From Rhizomys pruinosus (Eukaryota > Chordata > Mammalia > Rodentia > Spalacidae): a stretch of 64,000 bases of DNA. The notes under the pieces are model-generated. The model ran no database searches. It worked only from the letters and a program-made list of their open reading frames with translations, and was not told where the DNA came from. The DNA lies in assembly GCA_009823505.1 (NCBI GenBank), contig VZQC01000263.1, positions 1,133,201 through 1,197,200 of the forward strand. The letters are read 5' to 3'. The translations under genes were made by a program, and so were the position numbers. How positions within the stretch are numbered: the stretch's first letter is position 1; each line of letters starts with the position of its first letter. This document shows positions 10,400 through 19,719 of the stretch, in pieces.

Positions 10400-11300
10400 C
10401 GTGGGTACAGGTGAATTATGTCAATCAATCATTTGAGGACTGAATGACCCTGACTCTTCATAATATTAAAGAAGTAAACATTAATTCTATGAGGCCAGAA
10501 CTTAGAAAACAATCAAGTTCATTCTTTGAAATTTTTTACAAATTCAAGCAATATTGAAAGGATCACTGTCACCAATGGGCTCATTCATCAGCAGCATGTT
10601 CATTTAACAATTAAAAATCAACCAAAGTCATTTACATATTAGTGAAAAGGAAAACTCATGGTCATCTTAATAGATGCAGAATAAGCAACTGATGCATCAA
10701 TATCCTTTTCTATTTATTTTTATATTTTTTTTTATTTTAATTTATTTATTTATTATTTTTTAATGTGTATGAGTACTGTGTCTGCATGCAGTCTGTGCAC
10801 CTGTGTCATGCAAGGGCGGATTCTGAGGCGGTCAGTTCCCTGAACTGGAGTTAAAGATGTCTTACCGCCATGTGTGTGGGAATCGAACCCGGTCCTGCCA
10901 AGAGAGTCGGCGTCTTAACGCTGATCCATCTCTCGCCCTCCATTCATTTTAAAAGAATATATCACAGAAACTGCATAAAGAGAACCTTGCTGGACGGTGG
11001 TACTCGAGAGAAACATGCAGCTAGACATACTGAGGAGTGAAAAAGGTACAGATGGAAGGAAACACAGCAGGGGCGTCTGCTGTCATACTGCATGGCACCT
11101 GAGCTTGCTAGGTGAAGAAAAGAAGAGATGTGCATTTCAAAGAAGGCACGGAAGGTTTTAGCATATACATAGTGTGATTACTCTGTAATCTTCTAACTGC
11201 TTCTGACAGAAAAACAGAGCCAAACTATTAATAGAGTTAAATGAAGCTGCATTGTACAAGACAAATACACAAAAATCAAATGTTTAAGCAGAGATTAACA
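10400..11300 (+). mobile_element. L1 ORF2 fragment (left-arm copy)
   Basis: Sense-oriented mirror of 12,400-13,460, with an antisense B2 inserted at about 10,715-10,943. Deletions relative to the right arm are visible around 10,985-11,080 (the stretch matching 12,610-12,735). Confidence 0.6.
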
Positions 11301-11304
11301 TTTG

Positions 11305-11605
11305 AAATTTAGCCCATGCTGGGTGTGTGGCAAACCTGCAACCCAGCTTGATAGGCGCGGAGCAAGGTTGCGGCTAAAGAGTTCGTTGGTAAGTATTGCA
11401 GCAAAGGGCCAGTTTGACCCCGAACCAGGTGAATGGATCAGCTTTAGTGTCAATTACAGGACCATAGGTTGAGAGCCTCACCTAGGGAATTGCCTCCATT
11501 AGCCGGCCTGAGGGCATTTTCTTGATTGTTGAATGATATGGGAAGGGCCCAGCCAACCACGGCTGGGGACCACCCCAGGCAGTCTGTTCCCTGTCGGTAA
11601 AAGAA
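11305..11605 (+). mobile_element. B4-like SINE plus family A 3' half (left-arm copy)
   Basis: Mirror of 12,061-12,397: B4-like part to about 11,440, then family A sequence ending at the left half of the hinge B2. Confidence 0.6.
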
Positions 11606-11611
11606 GGCATG

Positions 11612-11820
11612 CGCTGGGATGGGCTGGAAATGGCCTACGGTTAAGGCGCCGACCGCTCTTGCAGAGACCCGGGTTCGATCCCCAGCACACACATGGCGGG
11701 CCGAGAGCCGTCTGAACATCCAGATTCAGGAGAACTCCGTTCAGGGGAATCGAACCCTCTTCTGTACCCTCCTCGTCATTGCAACGAACGCGTGTTCCGA
11801 ACCTACATGCAGAAAGTACA
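11612..11820 (+). mobile_element. B2 SINE, left half of the palindrome hinge
   Basis: Sense B2 whose tail faces the hinge. It mirrors 11,843-12,050 but with dropped bases ('ggctggaaatggcctacgg', 'ttaaggcgccgacc'). The axis of symmetry lies near 11,832, so only about 20 A/T-rich bases separate the two halves. Confidence 0.9.
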
Positions 11821-11842
11821 ATCAAACAAATGTATGTATATC

Positions 11843-12050
11843 AATGTACTGTCTGCATGCAGGTCTGTGCACCCGTGTCGTGCAATGCCGAGGAGGTCAG
11901 AAGAGGGTCTCGGATTCCCCTGGAACTGGAGTTCTCCTGGAACTGGAGTTTCAGACGGCTCTCGGCCGCCATGTGGGTGCTGGGGATCGAACCCGGGTCC
12001 TCTGCAAGAGCGGTCGGCGCTCTTAACCGCTAGGCCATCTCTCCAGCCCC
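11843..12050 (-). mobile_element. B2 SINE, right half of the palindrome hinge
   Basis: Clean antisense B2 from 'aatgtactgtctgcatgcag' to 'ctctccagcccc', with the 17-bp internal duplication. Followed by cagcctgcttt, the target sequence found before the copy-1 B2 at 1,749-1,759. The A/T tail seen in copy 1 is missing here, cut off at the hinge. Confidence 0.95.
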
Positions 12051-12060
12051 CAGCCTGCTT

Positions 12061-12228
12061 TCTTATACAACACAGGACAGCTTGCCTAGGGGTGGTACCC
12101 CCACAGTGGGTTGGGGCCTCCCCATATCATTCAACAATCAAGAAAAATGCCCCTCAGGCTGGTCTAATGGAGGCAATTCCCTAGGTGAGGCTCCCTCAAC
12201 CTAGGTCTGTCAAGTTGACAACTAAAGC
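12061..12228 (+). mobile_element. Family A repeat, 3' half
   Basis: Continues the family A repeat whose 5' half is found only at 1,561-1,756. Ends near 'gtctgtcaagttgacaac'. Its missing 5' half supports joining about 1,800 to 11,843. Confidence 0.65.
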
Positions 12229-12239
12229 TATCCAGCACC

Positions 12240-12397
12240 TAGGTTCTGGGGGTCAAACTCGGGTCCTCCTGTTTGCGTGGCAAATACTTTACCAACTGAA
12301 CTATTTCTTTAGCCTGGTCTCAAACTCTTGCTTCTGCCTCTGCCTATCCAGAGCTGGGATTGCAGGTGTGTGCCACCACACCCAGCATGGGCTAAAT
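12240..12397 (-). mobile_element. B4/RSINE1-like composite SINE
   Basis: Antisense ID-like head ('aaactcgggtcctcctgttt') followed by a B1-like part ('gattgcaggtgtgtgccacc'). Cleaner than the 2,215 copy. Confidence 0.65.
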
Positions 12398-12399
12398 TT

Positions 12400-13460
12400 C
12401 AAATGTTAATCTCTGCTTAAACATTTGATTTTTGTGTATTTGTCTTGTACAATGCAGCTTCATTTAACTCTATTAATAGTTTTGGTTCTGTTTTTCTGTA
12501 GATGCAGTAGAAAGATTCACAGAGGTAATCACACTATGTATATAGCTAAAACCTTCCGTTGCCTTCTTTGAAATGCACATGCTCTTTCTTTTCTTCACCT
12601 AGCAAGCTCAGGTGCCATGCAGCTATGACAGCAGACGCCCCTGCTGTGTTTCCTTCCCATCTGTACCTTGGTTTCATCCTTCAGTATAGTGCTAGCTGCA
12701 TGTTTCTCTCGAGTACCGTCACCAGGCTGAGGAAGTTCTCTTTTATTGCAAGTTTTCTGTGAATATTTCTTTTAAAATTAGAAATGGAGGGGCTGGAGAG
12801 ATGGATCAGCGGTTAAGAGCGCCGACTGCTCTTGCAATGGACCGGGTTCGATTCCCAGCACCCACATGGCGGCTAAGAACCATCTTTAACTCCAGTTTCA
12901 GGGGAATCTGACGCCCTCTTCAGACCTCCGCGCCATTGCATGACACAGGTGCACAGACCTGCATGCAGACAGTACACTCATACACATTAAAAAATAATAA
13001 ATAAATAAATAAAAATTAAAAAATTAATTAATAAAAAATAAAATTAGAAAAGGATATTGGAATGCATCAGTTGCTTCTTCTGCATCTATTCAAGATGACC
13101 ATGATGTTTTCCTTTTCACTAATATGTAAATGACTTTGGTTGATTTTTAATTGTTAAATGAACATGGCATTGCTGGGATGAATGAGCCCACTTGGTGACG
13201 ATGCAGTATCCTTTTCAATTATTGCTTGAATTTGTAAAAAAATTTCATAAGACTATTGATCTGTTGTTTTCTAAGTTCTGGCCTCATAGAATTAATGTTT
13301 ACTTCTTTAATATTATGAAGAGTCAGGGTCATTCAGTCCTCAAATGATTGATTGACATAATTCACCTGTGACACCACGAAGGCTCCCAGCTTTTCATCCT
13401 GTAGATATTTTCAAAGGCGCACTTAATTTCTCTAATATATTCAAGGTTATTTGGATTATC
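12400..13460 (-). mobile_element. Antisense L1 ORF2 fragment
   Basis: Antisense L1 in the reverse-transcriptase region ('gctgggatgaatgagccca', 'ctggcctcatagaattaatg'). Split by the B2 at 12,789-13,040, whose target duplication aaaattagaaa is visible on both sides. No usable open frame. Confidence 0.68.
12789..13040 (+). mobile_element. B2 SINE, without internal duplication
   Basis: Full sense B2: 'ggggctggagagatgg', 'ccgggttcgattcccagcac' and an A/T-rich tail. It reads '...ctttaactccagtttcagg', that is, one unit only at the place where other copies have two. Confidence 0.95.
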
Positions 13461-13688
13461 TTTTTTAAATTTTTTTAAATTATTTTTTATGTGTATGAGT
13501 CTACTGTCTGCATGTAGATTGGTGCACCTGTGTCGTGCAATGCCTCGGAGGTCAGAAGAGGGCGTCGGATTCCCCTGGAGCTAGAGTTAAAGATGGTTCT
13601 TAGCTGCCATGTGGGTGCTGGGAATCAAACCTGGGTACTCTGTAAGAGCAGTCGGCGCTCTTAACTGCTGAACCATCTCTCCAGCCCC
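13461..13688 (-). mobile_element. B2 SINE, without internal duplication
   Basis: Antisense B2 with 'gagctagagttaaagatggt' in the middle and head 'ctctccagcccc' at 13,677-13,688. Counterpart of the corrupted 3,540-3,910 stretch. Confidence 0.93.
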
Positions 13689-13746
13689 AGGAAATCTTTT
13701 TTGAGTAGGGTTCAGAAGTTTGTGTTTTTCACAGACTACTCTTTTA

Positions 13747-13991
13747 TTATTATTATTATTTTATTTATTTCTGTATGTGTATGAATGTACTGTCTGCATG
13801 TAGGTCTGTGCACCCGTGTTGTGCAATGCCACAGAGGTCAGAAGAGGGCGTCAGATTCCCCTGGAACTGGAGTTCTCCTGGAATTGGAGTTTCAGACGGT
13901 TCTCGGCTGCCATGTGGGTGTTGGGGATTGAACCCAGGCCCTCTGTAAGAGCGGTCGGCGCTCTTAACCGCTAGGCCATCTCTCTAGTCCC
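13747..13991 (-). mobile_element. B2 SINE, with internal duplication
   Basis: Antisense B2 preceded by a TTA repeat. The same TTA-type sequence follows it (from 13,991), which fits a target-site duplication. Confidence 0.93.
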
Positions 13992-14005
13992 TTATTATTA
14001 TTTTT

Positions 14006-14144
14006 TTAAAGACAGGTCTCCCTGTAGCCCAGGTGGCCTGGAACTCACTATGTAGACTAGGCTGGCCTTGAACCTCACACTTAGAAGGCATTTGCCTTCT
14101 AAGTGCTGGGATTAAAGGTGTGCATCACAATGCCTGATTATCCC
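14006..14144 (-). mobile_element. B1 SINE with short internal insertion
   Basis: Antisense B1; in place of the usual 'agatccgcctgcctctgcct' it has 'cttagaaggcatttgcc', a local rearrangement shared with the mirror copy. Confidence 0.85.
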
Positions 14145-14159
14145 CCCCAATTTTATTTC

Positions 14160-14585
14160 AGTGTCAACTATATTGGAATAGAGTTGTTCATAACACTCTG
14201 AAATCCTCTGTATCTCTGTGGCTCTACAGCAGTGGTTCTCCCATTCCTGACGGTGGTAATTTGGATACTTTGTCTTGATCGTTGTGGGTAGAGATTCAAT
14301 AGCTTTATTATCTCAAATGGCCATCTTTTGATTTTTTTGATATTTTTCTCTATTGTTTTCTGTTTTCCATTTCTATTACTGCTGCACATTCTTTGAGTAG
14401 ATCCAGACTTGATTTGGAATAATTTTCCTTTGCCTTAAAATCCTTTCATGTTTTCTCAAGCATAGGCCTGTTGGTGACAGATTCTTTAATGCCTTGAAAG
14501 GTTTTATTTCACTTCCTTTGTTGAAACTCTGTTTTATTGGGCATAGAATTCCAGATTGGTACTTTCCTCTGTCCTTTTGTTTTAA
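14160..14585 (-). mobile_element. L1M-like ancient L1 3' fragment
   Basis: On the minus strand, 'attctatgcccaataaaac' precedes 'ctgtcaccaacaggcctatg', as in old L1M 3' regions. A Lys-rich frame of about 87 codons lies here (14,376-14,639) but runs through the pseudogene boundary and is not a gene. Confidence 0.45.
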
Positions 14586-14587
14586 AC

Positions 14588-15549
<962 letters not shown>

Positions 15550-15582
15550 TTGGTATTTCCCAAGGAAGAAGTCCTCTGCCTT

Positions 15583-15835
15583 TTTTTTTTTTTTTTTTAT
15601 TTTTTTTATTTTTTTCTTTTTGTGTATGAATGTACTGTCTGCATGCATGTTTGTGACACCCGTGTCGTGCAATGCCGCGGAGGTCAGAAGCGTGTTCGGA
15701 TTCCCCTGAACTGGAGTTCTCCTGGAATTGGAGTTCAGATGGTTCTCGGCCGCCATTGGGTGCTGGGATCGAAGTCCGGTGTCCTCTGTAAGACGCTGGT
15801 CGCGTGTCCTTAACGCCAGGCATTCTCCAGCCCGA
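15583..15835 (-). mobile_element. B2 SINE beside the Rps2 pseudogene
   Basis: Antisense B2 with a T-rich tail at 15,583-15,615 and the internal duplication. Target duplication 'ctctgcctttt' appears on both sides (about 15,573 and 15,840). The head region (15,765-15,830) carries several small errors, as in the mirror copy. Confidence 0.9.
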
Positions 15836-15954
15836 AGTCTCTGCCTTTTAAGTATCAAGAACTTATCCCTTTTTCATTTTAACTTATGAATTCTCCAAAA
15901 GAAAGTCTTTCTGTGCTTTGTTTCCCCTGTAAGTGTATTCGCTGTGCTCTAGGA

Positions 15955-15985
15955 GATATATTTCTATATATATATATATATTATA
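15955..15985 (+). repeat. AT microsatellite
   Basis: Short (TA)n tract beside an A/C-rich stretch (about 15,994-16,012). Counterpart of the longer AT tract at 7,950. Confidence 0.85.
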
Positions 15986-16039
15986 CTCTAGGATACACAC
16001 ACATACACATATATAGTTTCTCAGTGATTTTAAGAAACT

Positions 16040-16880
16040 TGATTGATGTGCCTTGAAGTTGTCTTCAAGTTTCTTATGATTGGTCCATTGAGATTCTTGA
16101 ACATGAGTTTATCACTTTTATCAACCCTTTGGACGTTGTTCCTTCAGGTGTTGTTTTCTGTTCCTCTAACCCTTTCCCCTGGGGACTTGGGTCTCCCTGA
16201 GGAGGGTGCTTCCTCAGCCGTCACTAACACTCCTGGTCCATCCTCTTTATTTTGGGTGCCCTCTGTTGCAGTATCTCCAAGTTCTCTCATCTGCTTCATG
16301 GTCTTCTGCCTGCTGTTAAATCTGCTCAGTGCGCTCTTCACCATAGAGGTTTACCTACTTTAGAGCCAAAAGGTTTACTTTTCTATTTTGGGGGGACGGG
16401 GACAAAACTAAAGTAGTCACTTAAGCAAAGTCTTCTGAGCACTACTCCCTCCATCTTGTGAAGTGTGACTTTGCGCTCTGACGGATGAGCTGTGACTACT
16501 TCTAGTGACAGCTGTGGGTGTGGCTGGTCCTCCATCTGCCTCTTTTGGGTGCTTTCGTCCCTGTCCCTGGGCTGGGTTGAGTAGCTTTTGTACTCTTGTG
16601 CTCTGTCTCCTCAACCCCTGCTCCCTAAAACTCAGACCCTGCGCAGGAATTGGCAACTCGGCCAGTCACCCCTCCATGCACGTCACCCTTTCTCCAGGTT
16701 CCGGTCCACCCCAGCGTGTCAGTTTCTTTCAGAATACTCTCTCCTCTGTGGCCCATTGTTTCAAAAATGGTCCTTTCCTGTTCGCCTGTTGTTAATTGCT
16801 TCAGGGCAGATCTGGACTCTGATATTCTGTCTTGTCCAGAAGCAAAAATCCCCAGTAACATTTTTTTTTTTAATTAGTTT
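16040..16880 (-). other. Unidentified block, possibly a decayed retrocopy
   Basis: The minus strand has overlapping polar frames: one of 66 codons (16,144-16,344) beginning MVKSALSRFNSRQKTMKQMR, and a Ser/Gln-rich one (16,417-16,656). Stops and frame changes break any longer product. I recognise no family. No poly-A tail or target duplication is evident. Confidence 0.35.
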
Positions 16881-16929
16881 TTATTGATGCTTTGTGCAGT
16901 AACATTTTAATGAAGAATGCTTTCCAGTT

Positions 16930-17141
16930 TTTTTGAGACAGGGTCTCCCTATAGTCCCAGCTGGCCTTGAACTCACAGAGATCTTGCTGCCTCTGCCTCC
17001 TGAGTGCTAGGATTAAAGGCACGTGCCACCATGCCTGGCTTAAAGATGGTTCTTAGCTGCCATGTGGGTGCTGGGAATCAAACCTGGATCCTCTGCAAGA
17101 GCAGTTGGTGCTTTTAACCACTGAACCATCTCTCCAGCCCC
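16930..17141 (-). mobile_element. B2-B1 composite SINE
   Basis: Reading the minus strand: B2 head from 17,141 to about 17,041 ('gggctggagagatgg' through 'gcagctaagaaccatcttta'), joined directly to a B1 body (17,040-16,935) with an A-rich end at 16,930. A 7-bp target duplication, tccagtt, at 16,923-16,929 and 17,142-17,148 brackets the whole unit, so it inserted as one piece. Compare 24,733-24,984. Confidence 0.85.
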
Positions 17142-17149
17142 TCCAGTTA

Positions 17150-18040
17150 TGTTTTGCAACCTACTACTTGAAATTAATTTATTGTTTTACTAACCAGCTG
17201 ATTTTTAAGGGTGCATAAAAACAGACGGGCTCAGGGTTTATCTGTGGTAGGTAGGAATTCCCCATTTCCACCACGTCTGTTTGTGTGAGCCCAATGGTGA
17301 GGCTGTGATAAACTGCTTACCATTGCCATTGAAAGTGTTTGGCTAACTCTGAGGTGAAAGTCCTTGTGAAGAATGCCTGGGGCTGCTGGAGGTGCCGTTG
17401 TGTTCTCAACATCCCAGAGCCAGGATGCTCTCCATCCACCCTGATCTCTTGGGAACTCCTTCACAGCCTGTCGCATGATGATGGGGTTTTGAGCTAAAGG
17501 TTCACATGTATGTTTTATGGACTGTTATACTGATTTCCCAACTGGAACAAATATTCGTTTTTCAAGCAAGCCTGCTTGCCATAGCATGGTCGATTGTGCT
17601 TTATCTGATAGTCTCAGGCCTGGTCCCAGTCCTGGGTCTTGGGCTGGGTATGTTTGACAGCATGCGTGGTGAGAGAGAGGTGGCATCTTCTGCTAAAGTG
17701 GGTACTGTCCAGCTCTTCTGCTGTTACCTGTTCAGACTTTGGAAAGCAACGTTTCTTTTCCACACCCAAATTTCCTTCGTTGAATAAAAGTACAGGCCCT
17801 ACCCTAGTTCAGAGTGCAGTGTGTTAATTAAAGGAGATAGTGAATGTGAACTTCTTGGTGTGTGCAAAGGAACGGCAGTATGCCCACTCCCCAGAACAAC
17901 CTGCACCCCACCAGCACAGTCATGGCTTGACTTCAGACTGTCTCCAGATGAGAAAAGAATGTGCAGGTTCTCTGTTGCAGGAGGGTTCTTGCTAACTAGG
18001 TAATGTCTACTCAGGAAGAGTCTCCCACTCTCATCTATCT
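17150..18040 (+). other. Unassigned sequence, near-identical in both arms
   Basis: Contains overlapping frames on both strands (17,231-17,476 minus; 17,506-17,787 plus, the latter hydrophobic in residues 13-48). No start context, splice or domain evidence supports a gene. Notable because 17,231-17,827 is unchanged in the mirror copy. Confidence 0.4.
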
Positions 18041-18055
18041 AGCACGGAAATGGAG

Positions 18056-18440
18056 CTGTGGAATGAATGTGTGTCCTTCGAATACATATGCTCAAACCTT
18101 ACCCCAAACTGATGGTGCCAATCTGTGGTGCCACGAGGGTGGGGCTGGGGGATGTGTAGGTTATGAGGCTGGACTCCTTGGTGGCATCAAGCCATGTAAG
18201 AGGAGACAGAAGGGTCCAGCCTTCCTTCCTCACCTTCATGTGAGGACACATCAAAAAGTGCCTGTTATGTGCCAGGAAGCCTTGAAACCCTAACCTGCTG
18301 CACCCAGGAAGCCTCTAAACCTAATCTGCTGCATCCCAGGAAAACTGAGACCCTGATCTACTGATTGACTGTCGATCTTGGACTTCCAGCACCCAGCACT
18401 GTAAGAAGTGACGTTTGAGCCACGTGGTCTGTGGTGATTT
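18056..18440 (+). mobile_element. MLT1-like MaLR LTR remnant
   Basis: The order 'gaatgtgtgtcc...', 'gtaagaggagacag', 'tgaggacaca', then 'gatcttggacttccagc' and 'gcactgtaagaag' follows the MLT1-type LTR pattern. A short segment around 'ccaggaagcc' is repeated three times (about 18,270-18,340). Confidence 0.6.
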
Positions 18441-19591
18441 ACACTGGTCCAAGTACACTAGGAGTAGAAACCTCAGAGCTTCATGTTACAGAGAGGCCTG
18501 GCACAGGCTCCTTGGAGGAGGGTGGACTCTGTCCTGCTGGCTCCAAGGACTGGCAGGTCTGGAGACATGGGAGAGGGTGAGTCAAGTGGGCCAATAAAGG
18601 ATGAGAACCAAGTCATACTGATCTACCTAGTTTGAGAAGGGTGGTCACAGGAACGGGGAGTAACGAATGAAGTCTGCCTGTTCCTGTAGGGGGTCATTTC
18701 ATCAAAATATTGTATGTGGAGGCCAGAGGTGGCATAGAGAATGGGATACCTGGAAATGATTGTGCTTTAGGTGGCCTCAAGGGGAGGAGTGTAACTTAAA
18801 CACAGACTAGCTAGGGGCCAAGGCAGACCAGCAGGCAGATCCCTTAGCAAGAGCCAGATGTGTGGGCAGCAGTAGGTAAGTGCTCGGTCTTGGAGAGATA
18901 TGGTACACATGCAGTGATTCGGGCTGTGTTGTCTGCCCTGTTGAGGTCAAGGTCAGATGCGGCAGGCCAGGACTGACTGAGGGGGCCCTTGCCCTGGGAT
19001 GCACCTCGGACAAGGAGACATTTATTGCAGCTTTCCTAGACCATGGGAGAGAATCTGCACCACTGGCTGCTGCTCTCTGTCAGGCACCCAGGACGGGCAG
19101 TGTAGCATCTAAGGGTGTAGAGGGGCATGCAAGGTCCTAAGAGGAAGTGGCAGATGCAAGTTATCCTAGCTAGCCCCTTGGACAACTGAGATCTGATTTC
19201 CAGACTTTGTGGTTTGAGCCTGATGGGTCCAGGCTGCGTCCACATTGCCAGGGACTGGGAGGAGAAACTTGCCTTTTACTAGCATTCCACATGCCTATAG
19301 CTTCTGATTATTCATTATAAAGAGTATGATTTTAAAATGACCTAGATAGCACTAAGAGTGAGTTTTGTCCCCCACAGAAGACTTTTACTGAAATGGAGGT
19401 GTATGTCAGTCACAGAAGTGGAGGGCCCAAGTCAAGAGCTGCCCCTAGTCCCCCACACAGGTTCAGAGGGATGCCTGTTACTGTTTAGGGGATGGCTGGT
19501 GTGGCTGTTATCTTGGGCTGGAAAAGCCTAGTAAAGACACGAAGAGAGTGACTGCATCCTGGCTATCCCGTGTGTTCCCTTTCTATTGCAG
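18441..19591 (+). other. No feature seen
   Basis: Mostly unique-looking sequence spanning the end of the palindrome at about 19,345. Short frames on either strand (for example 19,036-19,245 minus) lack coding support. Confidence 0.5.
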
Positions 19592-19719
19592 TGGCTCTTG
19601 AGTCTTTGAAAGCTCACCAAGAAAAGGAAATCACCCATGGGGAAGACGGAGGTGTCCCATGTAGTTCCCACTGTGGAATTTGGAGATGATTTTGACTTTT
19701 CTGGAGGCAGCATTAAGGA
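19592..19719 (+). CDS. Candidate 5' coding exon of an unidentified gene
   Basis: A good acceptor (pyrimidine-rich 'gttccctttctattgcag' ending 19,591) precedes a 128-bp segment. An upstream stop in the same frame is followed by ATG at 19,637 in strong context (CACCCATGG). The 27 codons to the donor-like GTAAG at 19,720 encode MGKTEVSHVV, then an acidic/aromatic stretch VEFGDDFDFSGG. The donor has A instead of G at the last exon base, so it is only fair. The exon would leave phase 2. I do not recognise the protein. Without conservation or RNA evidence it could be chance; downstream exons were not found with confidence. Confidence 0.33.

Larger units (their letters stand above)
4462..11820 (-). 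repeat. Left (reverse) arm of the ~15-kb palindrome
   Basis: Reverse complement of 11,843-19,345. Paired anchors: 4,564-4,773 with 19,036-19,245; 6,121-6,717 with 17,231-17,827; the Rps2 ATG at 8,393 with the one ending 15,549; 10,435-10,440 with 13,336-13,341. The pairing sum drifts between about 23,664 and 23,948, so indels occur in both directions. Identity is patchy: 6,121-6,740 looks perfect, while 4,800-6,000, 7,000-9,300 and 9,700-11,800 carry many small differences. The match starts directly after the N at 4,461. Confidence 0.9.

Noticed and set aside
17231..17830. Overlapping frames identical in both palindrome arms, one hydrophobic
   Set aside because: Identity reflects the duplication, not selection; no start context, splice or homology.
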